From NCBI GenBank assembly GCA_002339675.1, contig DDKB01000013.1, positions 186,001 through 250,000 of the forward strand: a stretch of 64,000 nt of DNA. Reading direction: 5' to 3'. A program made the translations under genes and the position numbers. Shown here in pieces: positions 1 to 9,103 of this stretch (positions are counted from its first letter, which is position 1; the number at the start of each line of letters is the position of its first letter). Source of the DNA: Stutzerimonas stutzeri (GTDB taxonomy: Bacteria; Pseudomonadota; Gammaproteobacteria; Pseudomonadales; Pseudomonadaceae). The notes under the pieces were generated by a model. It had not been told where the DNA came from, made no database searches, and saw only the letters and a program-made list of their open reading frames with translations.

Positions 1-21
1 AACAACAAAGAGGAATCCGCA

Positions 22-1116
22 ATGTCCGTTTTCACCCATCCCGATTTCGATCACCACGAACAGGTTGTCTTTTGCCACGACAAGCCCTCGGGGCTGCGCG
101 CCATTATCGCCATCCACGACACCACGCTCGGCCCGGCGCTGGGTGGCTGCCGGATGTTCCCTTACGCCAGCGACGACGATGCCGTGCGTGACGTGCTGCG
201 TCTGTCACGCGGCATGACCCTGAAGTCCTCGCTGGCCGGGCTCAAGCTCGGTGGCGGCAAAGCGGTGATCATCTGCGATCCGCATACCGGCAAGAGCCCG
301 GCGCTGCTGCACGCCATGGGCGATTTCGTCGACAGCCTCGGCGGGCGCTACATCACGGCGGCGGATTCGGGCACCGGCGAGCCGGAAATGCAGGCCTTCG
401 CCCAGCGCACCCGGCATGTCATCGGCGCCACGCCACGCACTACCCTGGACGGCAGCATCGCCAGCGGTGACCCGTCGCCGTCCACCGCGCTCGGCGTCTT
501 CGTCGGTTTGCGTGAAGCCGTGCGCCAGCGCCTCGGCCGGGATGATCTGGCCGGCCTGAAGGTCGCCATCCAGGGGGTCGGGCATGTCGGCATGGGCCTG
601 GCCCGCCACCTCAAGGCGGCCGGTGCCGAGCTGTGGGTCTGCGATATCTTCGATGCCAATGTGCAGCAAGCGGTGACCGAACTCGGTGCCCATGCCGTGC
701 GCCCGCACGACATCGTCGGCCTGGACGTGGACGTCTTCGCCCCCTGCGCCATGGGCGGCATTCTCAATGCCGAGAGCCTGCAAACCCTGCGTGCCCCGGT
801 GATCGCCGGCGCCGCGAACAATCAGCTGGCGAGCCCGGAAATCGGCGTCGAGCTGCAGCGTCGCAATCACCTCTATGCGCCGGACTACGCGATCAATGCC
901 GGCGGCATCATTGACGTCTACTACCAGCGCGTCGGCGGCAGCGCGGCGCAGATCGATGCGCATGTCAAAGGCATCGGCGACACCCTGCGTGAGATCTTCA
1001 ATCGTGCCGCCGCCAGTGGCGAGCCGACCTCGGTGGTTGCCGATCGCCTGGCGCAGGAGCGCCTGCACGCCGGCGAGCACGCTGCACAGCCTGGCCAGCA
1101 GCGCCTGCAGGCCTAG
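22..1116 (+). CDS. ldh: Leucine dehydrogenase (Glu/Leu/Phe/Val dehydrogenase family)
   Basis: Predicted cytosolic NAD-dependent enzyme that deaminates leucine and other branched-chain amino acids to 2-oxo acids. The 364-residue product has the family layout: an N-terminal catalytic domain with GLKLGGGKA (residues 73-81, catalytic Lys80) and Asp115 in ITAADSGTG, then a Rossmann domain with GVGHVG (185-190) for NAD. The start at 22 follows AGAGGA at good spacing. A Na+-dependent transporter follows 204 bp downstream with an almost identical leader sequence, which suggests joint use in amino-acid catabolism. The exact substrate (Leu, Val or Phe) cannot be read from sequence. The promoter lies outside the window. 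Confidence 0.88.
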   Translation: MSVFTHPDFDHHEQVVFCHDKPSGLRAIIAIHDTTLGPALGGCRMFPYASDDDAVRDVLRLSRGMTLKSSLAGLKLGGGKAVIICDPHTGKSPALLHAMGDFVDSLGGRYITAADSGTGEPEMQAFAQRTRHVIGATPRTTLDGSIASGDPSPSTALGVFVGLREAVRQRLGRDDLAGLKVAIQGVGHVGMGLARHLKAAGAELWVCDIFDANVQQAVTELGAHAVRPHDIVGLDVDVFAPCAMGGILNAESLQTLRAPVIAGAANNQLASPEIGVELQRRNHLYAPDYAINAGGIIDVYYQRVGGSAAQIDAHVKGIGDTLREIFNRAAASGEPTSVVADRLAQERLHAGEHAAQPGQQRLQA

Positions 1117-1319
1117 CGAATTTCCCGGGCGGCCTCGTGCCGCCCGGTTTCTATCGGCAGCCAGCCGTACTGCCGAGCCATTGAGGGAAGCGACAAGCCA
1201 AGCAGCCTGGCATCGCCAACAGGCATTCGCGCTTGCCCGGCGTGCACGGCGCGCGGTCCCGGTTCCCAGTGGCGTTTCCGTTGTACAGCCCTGACAAAAA
1301 CAACAAGCAGGAATCCGCA

Positions 1320-2729
1320 ATGACTGACAAAAGCAGCCTCGCCGCCGGTACGCTCGGTGGTGCCTCCGTTCGTACTCAGCAAAGCGCGGCGCGTGGCCTC
1401 TGGTCCTCGCGCTGGGTGTTCTTTCTCGCCGCCACTGGCTCGGCGGTCGGCCTGGGCAATATCTGGAAATTCCCGTACATCACCGGGCAGAACGGCGGTG
1501 GCGCCTTCGTACTGGTGTACCTCGCCTGCATCGTGGCGATCGGCATTCCCCTGCTGATGGCCGAGGTGATGATTGGTCGGCGCGGTCGGCAGAACCCCGA
1601 TGGCGCGGTCGCACGTCTTGCCCGCGAAGCAGGCGCCAGCAGCCGCTGGCGGGTCGCCGGCTGGCTCGGCGGGCTGACCGGCTTTCTGATTCTGAGTTTC
1701 TATCTGGTCGTGGCCGGATGGGCGCTGGCCTACGTGCCGGCCAGTTTCAGCGGCAGCTTCAACGGCGTCACGGGCGACGGCAGCGGGGCGATGTTCAACG
1801 CCATGTTGGCCAACCCGCTGCAATTGATTGGCTACGGCAGTCTGGTGCTCGCGGCGACCTTGCTGATTGTTGGTCTCGGTGTCAGTGGCGGGCTGGAAAA
1901 GTCGCTGCGTTTCCTGATGCCCGGGCTGTTCGTGCTGTTGCTGATACTGGTCGGCTACGCCGCGGTGAACGGCGAGTTCGCCCGTGGGGTGGAATTCCTC
2001 TTCGTGCCGGACTTCTCCAAGCTGACCGCCACCAGCGTGCTGATCGCCTTGGGCCATGCCTTCTTCACCCTCAGCCTTGGCTGCGGCGCGATGATGGTCT
2101 ATGGCTCCTACCTGCCTGAAGGCACCTCGATTGCCAAGACGTCGATCCTGGTGGCGCTGGCCGACACGGCGGTGGCACTGCTGGCCGGCTTGGCGATCTT
2201 CCCGCTGGTGTTCGGCAACGGGCTGGAGCCGGGCGCCGGGCCGGGGCTGATCTTCGTCACCCTGCCGATCGCCTTCGGCCAGATGCCGCTGGGCCAGGTG
2301 GTGGGTGGGCTGTTCTTCATCATGCTGGTGATCGCCGCCCTGACCTCGGCGATTTCGCTGAGTGAGCCGAGCATCGCCTGGATGACCGAACGCTTCGGCA
2401 TGAGCCGTCTCAAAGCGGTGCTGGTCAGCGGCGCCGTGCTCTGGGTGCTGAGCCTGGGCAGCGTCTTCTCGTTCAATCACTGGGCCGACTACCAGCTGTT
2501 CGGCAAGACCTTCTTCGACAGCCTCGACTACCTCACCACCAACTGGCTGATGCCGCTAGGGGGGCTCGCCACGGTGTTGTTCACCGGCTGGGTGATGAAG
2601 GCGCAGACCGTGCGCGAGGCGATCGGGATCGGCCATCCCGGCCTGTTCCGCGCCTGGTGGCTGCTGCTGCGTTTTGGTACACCGCTGGCGATCGTGCTGG
2701 TGTTTCTCAACCTGAGCGGGCTGATCTGA
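1320..2729 (+). CDS. Sodium-dependent transporter, NSS/SNF family (first copy)
   Basis: Inner-membrane symporter of the neurotransmitter:sodium symporter family (LeuT/MhsT type), expected to import an amino acid with Na+. The 469-residue product carries the TM1 signature GSAVGLGNIWKFPYITG at residues 40-56, whose unwound glycines form substrate and Na+ sites in the family, and about eleven hydrophobic segments. The start at 1320 is preferred over an upstream in-frame ATG at 1233 because AGGA sits just before it and homology begins shortly after. It lies between leucine dehydrogenase and maiA; a second family member lies at 3769. The substrate is unknown; leucine or an aromatic amino acid would fit the context. 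Confidence 0.9.
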   Translation: MTDKSSLAAGTLGGASVRTQQSAARGLWSSRWVFFLAATGSAVGLGNIWKFPYITGQNGGGAFVLVYLACIVAIGIPLLMAEVMIGRRGRQNPDGAVARLAREAGASSRWRVAGWLGGLTGFLILSFYLVVAGWALAYVPASFSGSFNGVTGDGSGAMFNAMLANPLQLIGYGSLVLAATLLIVGLGVSGGLEKSLRFLMPGLFVLLLILVGYAAVNGEFARGVEFLFVPDFSKLTATSVLIALGHAFFTLSLGCGAMMVYGSYLPEGTSIAKTSILVALADTAVALLAGLAIFPLVFGNGLEPGAGPGLIFVTLPIAFGQMPLGQVVGGLFFIMLVIAALTSAISLSEPSIAWMTERFGMSRLKAVLVSGAVLWVLSLGSVFSFNHWADYQLFGKTFFDSLDYLTTNWLMPLGGLATVLFTGWVMKAQTVREAIGIGHPGLFRAWWLLLRFGTPLAIVLVFLNLSGLI

Positions 2730-2744
2730 GCCTATCGAGGCGCG

Positions 2745-2763
2745 CTGCGGCAGGTTGCCGCAG
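2745..2763. terminator. Hairpin after the first SNF transporter
   Basis: An 8-bp perfect stem, CTGCGGCA/TGCCGCAG, with a 3-nt loop begins 15 nt after the transporter stop. There is no T-run after it, so it may only be a weak or Rho-assisted terminator. Confidence 0.35.
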
Positions 2764-2999
2764 TGGCCTGTCAGGTTTCCGTTACGCTGCGGTGGCGAAG
2801 AAGGGCGAGCGTGCTTGATTTGGCGCCCCGTAAAGAAAAGCTTCCAAGGCAGGCGGGCCGGGCGGCTCGAGGTTCGTCGAATCCCGCTTGTCGCCTCCGT
2901 CCGGCTGGTTTGAGATGGTGACGCCGGCCCGCGACAGCGAGGGTGCGGCCGGCCCTCGGGCAGGACACAGCATCATCACAGGTCATAGCAGGGAGTTTC

Positions 3000-3680
3000 A
3001 TGAACGATACCGAGATCCAGGCAGCCTCACGCTCGCCAACGCTCAAGCTCTACGGCTACTGGCGCTCCAGTGCCGCCTACCGGGTACGCATCGCGCTGAA
3101 CCTCAAGGGCCTGGCTTTCGAGAACCTGCCGGTGCACCTGGTCAAGGATGGTGGTCAGCAGCACTCGGCTGACTACAAGGCACTCAATCCGCAGGAGCTG
3201 GTGCCCCTGCTGGTCGACGGTGACGAGCGCATCAGCCAGTCGCTGGCGATCCTCGAGTACCTGGAAGAGGTGTTCCCGCTGCCGCCGCTGTTGCCGGCCG
3301 ACCCGGCCGATCGTGCCCGGGTGCGTGCCCTGGCGATGCACATCGCCTGCGACCTGCATCCGCTGAACAACCTGCGCGTGCTGCAGTACCTCAGCGGTCC
3401 GCTGGGTATTGCCGACGAGGCGAAACAGCAGTGGATTCAGCACTGGATCCACACCGGTCTTGCCAGCGTGGAGCAGGGCCTGGCGGCCTTCGATGGCAGG
3501 CTGTCGCTGGGTAAGCGGCCGGGTTACCTGGAGGCATGCCTGGTGCCACAGGTATACAATGCGCGCCGTTTTGCCTGTGACCTCAGCGTGTACCCACGCA
3601 TCCTGCAGATGACCGAGCAGTGCGCCTCCCTGGACGCTTTCAGCCAAGCCGCTCCGGAGGTGCAGCCCGACGCTCAATGA
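3000..3680 (+). CDS. maiA: Maleylacetoacetate isomerase (zeta-class glutathione S-transferase)
   Basis: Glutathione-dependent cis-trans isomerase that turns maleylacetoacetate into fumarylacetoacetate in tyrosine/homogentisate breakdown. The 226-residue product has an N-terminal thioredoxin-like GST domain with SSAAYRVRIAL (residues 23-33), the zeta-class glutathione-binding motif; the position that is Cys in eukaryotic SSCSWRVRIAL is Ala here. The helical C-terminal domain follows. The start at 3000 has GGGAG seven bases upstream; the frame stays open to 2943 but without a ribosome site. hmgA and fahA, the usual partners, are not in the window. Its place between two amino-acid transporters and near the phh operon suggests aromatic amino-acid catabolism. 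Confidence 0.88.
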   Translation: MNDTEIQAASRSPTLKLYGYWRSSAAYRVRIALNLKGLAFENLPVHLVKDGGQQHSADYKALNPQELVPLLVDGDERISQSLAILEYLEEVFPLPPLLPADPADRARVRALAMHIACDLHPLNNLRVLQYLSGPLGIADEAKQQWIQHWIHTGLASVEQGLAAFDGRLSLGKRPGYLEACLVPQVYNARRFACDLSVYPRILQMTEQCASLDAFSQAAPEVQPDAQ

Positions 3681-3768
3681 AACAACGGTCGATCCGCCTT
3701 GCCACTCCGTCGCGTCACGAGCGCGATGGGTTCGATTTCCGTCACAGATAACAACAAACAGGTGACGC

Positions 3769-5235
3769 ATGACCCGTGAAGCACCCAAGAACCTCTGGCT
3801 TTCCCGCTGGGGTTTCATCCTCGCCGCGACCGGTTCGGCCGTCGGCCTGGGCAATATCTGGAAATTCCCCTACATCACCGGGCAGTACGGCGGCGGCGCC
3901 TTCGTGCTGATGTACCTGGCCTGCATCCTGGCCATCGGTATTCCAGTGATGATGACCGAGATCGCCATCGGCCGGCGCGGCCGCGGCAGCCCCATCGACG
4001 CCATCGGCCGCGCCGTGCGTGAAAACGGCAGCAGCCCGATCTGGAAGGGCGTCGGCGGCATGGCCATGGCGGCCGGATTCCTGATCCTCTGCTTTTACGT
4101 GGTGGTGGCCGGCTGGGCGTTCGCCTACACGGTCAAGATGCTGGACGGCTCGCTTGCCGCCGGCTCGGTGGACGACCTGGCGAAGGTCTTCGAGGCGCAT
4201 AACGCCAACCCCTGGCAGCTCGGCGGCTGGAGCGTGCTGGTGGCGTTGCTGACCCTGTGGATCGTCGCCAAGGGCGTGCAGCAGGGCATCGAAAGCGCGG
4301 TGCGCTGGATGATGCCGGGCCTCGCGGTGATGCTGCTGATCCTGGTTGGCTACGCCTTCACCAGCGGCGGCTTCGATGCGGGCTTCGCCTTCCTGTTCAG
4401 CTTCGACACCTCCAAGCTGACTGGCGAGGCGCTGCTGGCCGCCCTGGGCCACGCCTTCTTCACCCTCAGCCTGGCCTCCGGCGCGATCCTCACCTACGGC
4501 TCCTATATTCCCGACGGCCAGTCCATCGCCCGGACCACCTTCATGGTCGCGATTGCCGATACGGCGGTGGCGCTGCTGGCGGGCCTGGCGATCTTCCCGA
4601 TCATCTTTGCCAACGGCATGGACCCGACCGCCGGGCCGGGGCTGATCTTCATGAGCCTGCCGCTGGCCTTCCAGCAGATGCCGTTCGGCACGCTGTTCGG
4701 CGTGCTGTTCTTCGCCATGGTCTCGATCGCCGCGCTGACCTCGGCGATCTCAATGATCGAGGCCACCGTGGCCTATCTGAACGAGAAGCACGGCATCAGC
4801 CGGCTGAAGGCTGCCATGGGCGCCGGCGCGGTGCTGCTGGTGATCAGCCTGCTGGCAATGCTCTCGTTCAACCTGATGGCCGGCTGGACGCCGCTGGGCA
4901 AGAACTTCTTCGACTGGCTGGACTACCTGACCTCGCGCTGGATGATGCCGCTGGGTGGGATTTTCCTCGTGGTCTTTGCCGGCTACGTGCTGCGCAGCGA
5001 GATCATGCGTGACGAGCTGGACCTGCCGCCGCTGGGCTACGCGCTGTGGCTGTTCATGGTGCGCTACGTCTGCCCGGTGCTGATCACCATGGTGTTCCTG
5101 CATGCCCTCGGCTGGCTGGGCTTCGACCCGCTGGTGCGCTGGTACTGGGTCGCCGGCGCCATCGGCGCGCTGACCATCCTCGGCGAGGGGCTGCGGCCGC
5201 GGGTCTGGCCGGCGCTGGCCGGGCGCAGCGCCTGA
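3769..5235 (+). CDS. Sodium-dependent transporter, NSS/SNF family (second copy)
   Basis: Second NSS-family Na+ symporter, 488 residues, clearly related to the one at 1320: both contain GSAVGLGNIWKFPYITG (residues 22-38 here), the same ALGHAFFTLSL and AALTSAIS segments and the same membrane layout. This copy has a shorter N-terminus and an extra C-terminal hydrophobic stretch. The start follows CAGGTG. The leader again contains AACAACAA, as before ldh and the first transporter. It is probably an amino-acid importer that arose by duplication and may differ in substrate. A strong inverted repeat closes the unit downstream. Confidence 0.9.
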   Translation: MTREAPKNLWLSRWGFILAATGSAVGLGNIWKFPYITGQYGGGAFVLMYLACILAIGIPVMMTEIAIGRRGRGSPIDAIGRAVRENGSSPIWKGVGGMAMAAGFLILCFYVVVAGWAFAYTVKMLDGSLAAGSVDDLAKVFEAHNANPWQLGGWSVLVALLTLWIVAKGVQQGIESAVRWMMPGLAVMLLILVGYAFTSGGFDAGFAFLFSFDTSKLTGEALLAALGHAFFTLSLASGAILTYGSYIPDGQSIARTTFMVAIADTAVALLAGLAIFPIIFANGMDPTAGPGLIFMSLPLAFQQMPFGTLFGVLFFAMVSIAALTSAISMIEATVAYLNEKHGISRLKAAMGAGAVLLVISLLAMLSFNLMAGWTPLGKNFFDWLDYLTSRWMMPLGGIFLVVFAGYVLRSEIMRDELDLPPLGYALWLFMVRYVCPVLITMVFLHALGWLGFDPLVRWYWVAGAIGALTILGEGLRPRVWPALAGRSA

Positions 5236-5260
5236 GCGTAGATCCTCAGCGATATGGCTG

Positions 5261-5300
5261 ACGCAAACGGCACTTCCGGCAACGGGAGTGCCGTTTGCGT
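5261..5300. terminator. Perfect 14-bp inverted repeat, probable transcription terminator
   Basis: ACGCAAACGGCACT and its exact complement AGTGCCGTTTGCGT flank a 12-nt loop, 25 nt after the second transporter stop. The A/T-rich outer arms could let it act in either direction, although a long T-run is missing. Confidence 0.6.
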
Positions 5301-5470
5301 ATGTGTTCGTATCCTGCCGTCCCGGGCGGGACGGCACCTGTGGCGCAGCGAGCCGACCAAAGGCGCTCTCAAGCTCTCTGTTGCAGAGCCGATACACCGT
5401 TTAGCGCAGGGACGCATGGAAAGTAGAGGGAGCTTCGTATTGACACAGATCAATCCCCGGACCCGCGACC

Positions 5471-7360
5471 ATGCCCAGCCGTCTGAAATTCAGCCACAAG
5501 ATCCTGCTGGCCGCATCACTCGTCGTGATTGCGACCTTCGCCCTGTTCACCCTCTACAACGATTACCTGCAGCGCAACGCCATCCAGGCCAAGCTGGAAA
5601 GCTACCTGGACGAGATGGGCAAGGTCACCGCGCACAACATCCAGAACTGGCTGTCGGGCCGCCTGGTGCTGCTGGAAAATACTGCCCAGACCATCGCCCG
5701 TGACAGTTCCGGCGAGGCGGTCGAGGCGCTGGTCAAGCAGCCGGCACTCAGCTCGACCTTTGCCTTTACCTACCTGGGGCGCAGCGACGGCGAGTTCATC
5801 GTCTATCCGCGCTTCGAACTGCCGGCCGGTTACGATCCGCGTCAGCGCCCCTGGTACAAGGACGCCGTCAGCGCGGGCAAAACCACCCTGACCGAGCCTT
5901 ACCAGGACGCGGCCACCAACGAGCTGATCATCACCGCCGCGACCCCGGCCAAGGCCGGCGGCGAGAACCTCGGCGTGGTCGGTGGCGACCTCAGCCTCAA
6001 GGTGCTGGTGGACATCATCAATGCGCTGAACTTCGACGGCATGGGCTATGCATTTCTCGTCAGCGGCGACGGCAAGGTGCTGGTCCACCCGGACAAGACC
6101 AAGGTCATGAAGATACTGGCCGAGCTCTATCCGAATAACACGCCGTCGCTGACCAGCGGCTTCACCGAGGCCGAGCTCGACGGCCAGCCGCGCATCCTCA
6201 GTTTCAGTCCGGTGTCGGGGCTGCCGTCGGTGACCTGGTACGTGGGCATCTCGGTGGACAAGGCCAAGGCCTACGCGGCGCTGTCCAGCTTCCGGACCTC
6301 GGCCTTCGTGGCCACGGTGGTGGCGGTGGTGTTCATTCTCGTCCTGCTGGGCATGCTGATTCGCGTGTTGATGCGGCCGCTGACCGACATGGGCCGCGCG
6401 ATGAGCAATATCGCCGAAGGCGAGGGCGACCTGTCCCGCCGCCTGACCGTGCAATCGCAGGACGAGTTCGGCACGCTGGCGCTGGCCTTCAACCGCTTCG
6501 TCGAGCGTATCCACGGCTCGATTCGCGACGTGGCCTCGGCTACCGAGCAGGTCAATGAAGTGGCGCAACGTGTACTGGCCGCTTCAAACTCCTCGATGCT
6601 CAACTCCGACGAGCAGGCCAGCCGCACCAACAGCGTCGCCGCGGCAATCAACCAGCTCGGCGCCGCCGCCCAGGAAATCGCCCGCAACGCGGCCGATGCT
6701 TCGCAGCAAGCCAGCGGTGCCAGTCACCAGGCCGAAGGCGGGCGCAAGGTGGTCGAGCAGAACATCGAGGCCATGCGCCAGCTGTCGAATAACATCAGCG
6801 CGTCCTGCACGCAGATCGAGGCGCTGAACAGCCAGACCGTCGGCATCGGCCAGATCCTCGACGTCATCAAGGGCATCTCCGAGCAGACCAACCTGTTGGC
6901 GCTCAACGCTGCCATCGAAGCGGCGCGCGCCGGTGAAGCCGGACGTGGTTTCGCGGTGGTCGCCGACGAAGTGCGCAGCCTGGCGCATCGCACCCAGACC
7001 TCGGCGCAGGAAATTCACGGCATGATCGAGAAGCTGCAGGTCGGCGCCCGTGACTCGGTGACCACCATGACCGAGAGCCAGCGCCAGAGCGAAGCCAGCG
7101 TCGGCATCGCCAACCAGGCCGGCGAGCGCCTCGGCAGCGTGACCCAGATCATTGGCGAGATCGATGCGATGAACCAGTCGGTGGCCACCGCGACCGAAGA
7201 GCAGACGTCGGTGATCGAGTCGTTGAACATGGATATCACCGAGATCAATACGCTGAACCAGGAGGGCGTCGAGAACCTGCAGTCCACGTTGCGGGCTTGT
7301 GGCGATCTGGAACAGCAGGCGGCGCGGTTGAAGCAGTTGGTGGGGAGTTTTCGGATCTGA
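5471..7360 (+). CDS. Methyl-accepting chemotaxis protein with dCache_1 amino-acid sensor (PctA type)
   Basis: Transmembrane chemoreceptor that would bind L-amino acids in the periplasm and control CheA. The 629-residue product has TM1 (about 10-28), a periplasmic dCache domain, TM2 (about 278-300), HAMP, and a cytoplasmic signalling domain with the hairpin motif [18 protein letters not shown]. The ligand-pocket residues described for the dCache_1AA family and PctA of P. aeruginosa are all present at the same numbers: Tyr121, Arg126, Trp128, Tyr129, Tyr144 and Asp173. PctA is also 629 residues. It sits beside amino-acid transport and catabolism genes. The ribosome site is poor. It could equally be the PctB or PctC equivalent. 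Confidence 0.93.
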   Translation: MPSRLKFSHKILLAASLVVIATFALFTLYNDYLQRNAIQAKLESYLDEMGKVTAHNIQNWLSGRLVLLENTAQTIARDSSGEAVEALVKQPALSSTFAFTYLGRSDGEFIVYPRFELPAGYDPRQRPWYKDAVSAGKTTLTEPYQDAATNELIITAATPAKAGGENLGVVGGDLSLKVLVDIINALNFDGMGYAFLVSGDGKVLVHPDKTKVMKILAELYPNNTPSLTSGFTEAELDGQPRILSFSPVSGLPSVTWYVGISVDKAKAYAALSSFRTSAFVATVVAVVFILVLLGMLIRVLMRPLTDMGRAMSNIAEGEGDLSRRLTVQSQDEFGTLALAFNRFVERIHGSIRDVASATEQVNEVAQRVLAASNSSMLNSDEQASRTNSVAAAINQLGAAAQEIARNAADASQQASGASHQAEGGRKVVEQNIEAMRQLSNNISASCTQIEALNSQTVGIGQILDVIKGISEQTNLLALNAAIEAARAGEAGRGFAVVADEVRSLAHRTQTSAQEIHGMIEKLQVGARDSVTTMTESQRQSEASVGIANQAGERLGSVTQIIGEIDAMNQSVATATEEQTSVIESLNMDITEINTLNQEGVENLQSTLRACGDLEQQAARLKQLVGSFRI

Positions 7361-7378
7361 TCCGGGGTTGATGAAAAT

Positions 7379-7402
7379 AAGGGCGCTTCGGCGCCCTTTT
7401 TG
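7379..7402 (+). terminator. Intrinsic terminator of the chemoreceptor gene
   Basis: GGGCGC-TTCG-GCGCCC (UUCG tetraloop) followed by TTTTT, with A residues on the 5' side, about 20 nt after the stop codon. This is a classical Rho-independent terminator. Confidence 0.9.
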
Positions 7403-7509
7403 AGTTTTAACGAGTTTGCATTGCCGTAGGGGCTTGGAATACAGAGTTCCTGCTGTGAGGCTTTGTGCTGCGGGCTCGCGTGGTTAGCCGATTGGTTGGG
7501 TTGTTATAG

Positions 7510-7732
7510 GCATTGGTTTCGCCCTGCTGGGCGAGTCACTTTTTCCAAACGCGGAAAAGTAACCAAAAACGCTTGCCCCTGCATCCGGCCCCGGCTGCGC
7601 CGGGGTTCCCTCGCTCCGGCGACGTTCCAGGGGCCCGCCGCGAAGGGCCATCCATGGCCCATCGCGGCTCTCGCGGCATCCATGCCGCTCAACCCCTTAC
7701 ACGCCACCTGCGCTCGGCCTCCTGAACGGGGC
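7510..7732 (+). repeat. Long interspersed repeat, copy A
   Basis: Runs from GCATTGGTTTCGCCCTGCTGG to CTCGGCCTCCTGAACGGGG. The reverse complement of 7962-8188 matches over the whole length, with near-identical ends, GAGTCACTTTTTC and AAAAGTAACCAAAAA inside, and a more diverged middle. It encodes no transposase, so it looks like a non-autonomous or structural repeat. Confidence 0.8.
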
Positions 7733-7784
7733 GATTCGGTGGTGTCTGTTGGGCCGTGCAATGACGCCTTTGTCGAGTTCTTCT

Positions 7785-7814
7785 GTAGGGTGGGTAACGA
7801 GAAGCTTACCCACC
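7785..7814. repeat. GTAGGGTGGG palindrome between the two long repeat copies
   Basis: GTAGGGTGGGTAA, 8-nt loop, TTACCCACC (9-bp stem). It belongs to the same GTAGGGTGG-headed palindrome family seen at 12.1, 39.6, 46.8, 50.7, 58.3-58.5 and 62.5-62.9 kb. Confidence 0.65.
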
Positions 7815-7961
7815 GATTTTGAGTGCAACGTTCGAGACCAGTCGCTACGTCGATCGCGATGGAAAATTCTTTGCAGTTTTCCACTCTAAGAAGCCTGCCG
7901 AAGATTGAAGCGCTTTATTGCAGTCGCTGTTCAATAATGTCCAGACGACTCGGTCCCGAGT

Positions 7962-8188
7962 CCCCTTCAGGAGGCCGAGCGTAGGTGCTGCGCAGGGGGA
8001 CGCGAGGCATGGATGCCGAGCGAGGCGCGATGGGACATGGATGTCCCTTCGCGCCGGCCCCCGGAGCAGCACCGGAGCGAGGGAAGTTTTGCGAAGCAAA
8101 ACCCGGATGCAGGGGTGGCCTTCTTTTTGGTTACTTTTTCTTGGCCATGCAAGAAAAAGTGACTCGTCCAGCAGGGCGAAACCAATGC
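7962..8188 (-). repeat. Long interspersed repeat, copy B (inverted)
   Basis: Inverted partner of 7510-7732. Read on the minus strand it begins GCATTGGTTTCGCCCTGCTGG and ends CTCGGCCTCCTGAAGGGG. The two copies face each other across about 230 bp and could pair as a very long stem. Confidence 0.8.
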
Positions 8189-8412
8189 TCAAATCCACTC
8201 CAAAAATGGCGCGGCCATCAATCTCGAAGACTTCCGCCCCAGAACGGCGGCCCAAATGAAGTTCACTCAATGATCGTCTGTGCACCGAACGTAGCAGTCA
8301 CCGGCGTCACGGCTTTGGCCGCCGCCAATGCCAATTGACCGATTCCCCCCTCCCACGGTCCAGATAAACCAAGGCCCGCCAATCCCCGGGCCACCCGACC
8401 ACAGGAGACTCC

Positions 8413-9096
8413 ATGAAAATCCTCATCGTCCTCACATCCCACGACAAACTCGGCGACACCGGCAAACCCACCGGCTTCTGGCTCGAAGAATTCGCCGCGC
8501 CTTATTACGTATTCAAGGATGCCGGCGCCGAGATCGTGCTCGCCTCGCCCAAGGGCGGGCAGCCGCCGCTGGACCCGAAAAGTGATGCGCCGGATGCCCA
8601 GACCGAGATGACTAAGCGCTTCAAGAACGACGCCGAGTCCCAGGCGCTGCTGGCCAACACCCACAAGCTGGACGAGGTATCGGCAGCGGACTTCGATGCG
8701 GTGTTCTACCCCGGCGGTCACGGCCCGCTGTGGGACCTGACCGGCAATGCGACGTCTATTGCCCTGATTGAAGCCTTCATCCAGGCACGCAAGCCGGTGG
8801 CGGCGGTCTGCCATGCGCCGGCGGCGCTGGTGCAGGTGCGCGGCGTGGACGGCGAATACCTGGTCAAGGGCAAGCAGGTGACCGGTTTCACCAACACCGA
8901 GGAGGAGGGCGTGCAGCTCACCGAGGTGGTGCCCTTCCTGTTGGAAGACAAGCTCAAGGAGATTGGCGGCGACTACAGCAAGGGGCCGGACTGGTCGTCC
9001 TATGTGCGGGTCGATGGCCTGCTCGTCACAGGCCAGAACCCGGCGTCCTCGGAAGAGGCGGCGCGCGAGCTGCTCAAACTGTTGAAGGCCGGCTGA
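8413..9096 (+). CDS. DJ-1/PfpI family protein (class I glutamine amidotransferase-like)
   Basis: Cytosolic protein of 227 residues in the Hsp31/PfpI branch of the DJ-1 superfamily, whose members act as glyoxalase III, deglycase or stress chaperone. The nucleophile elbow AVCHAP places Cys133 next to His134, and Glu25/Glu26 in FWLEE are candidates for the acidic residue that tunes the cysteine. GGHGPLWDL (111-119) matches the oxyanion region of this subfamily. The start follows AGGAGACTCC. It is a single gene, convergent with the EAL gene 7 bp away. Sequence alone does not tell which activity it has. Confidence 0.85.
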   Translation: MKILIVLTSHDKLGDTGKPTGFWLEEFAAPYYVFKDAGAEIVLASPKGGQPPLDPKSDAPDAQTEMTKRFKNDAESQALLANTHKLDEVSAADFDAVFYPGGHGPLWDLTGNATSIALIEAFIQARKPVAAVCHAPAALVQVRGVDGEYLVKGKQVTGFTNTEEEGVQLTEVVPFLLEDKLKEIGGDYSKGPDWSSYVRVDGLLVTGQNPASSEEAARELLKLLKAG

Positions 9097-9103
9097 GCCG
9101 CGA

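Larger units (their letters stand above)
7403..8412. other. Gene-free kilobase holding inverted repeats
   Basis: No credible gene lies between the chemoreceptor terminator and the DJ-1 family gene. Short frames here are translations of repeat DNA and lack ribosome sites. The stretch holds two inverted ~225-bp repeat copies (7510-7732 and 7962-8188). Between them lie a GTAGGGTGGGTAA/TTACCCACC palindrome and a GGAAAA...TTTTCC hairpin near 7860-7892. The promoter of the downstream gene must lie between about 8190 and 8412. Confidence 0.7.

Noticed and set aside
7504..8338. Several overlapping frames of 60-150 codons in the repeat region
   Set aside because: They are translations of the two inverted repeat copies, lack ribosome sites and occur on both strands.
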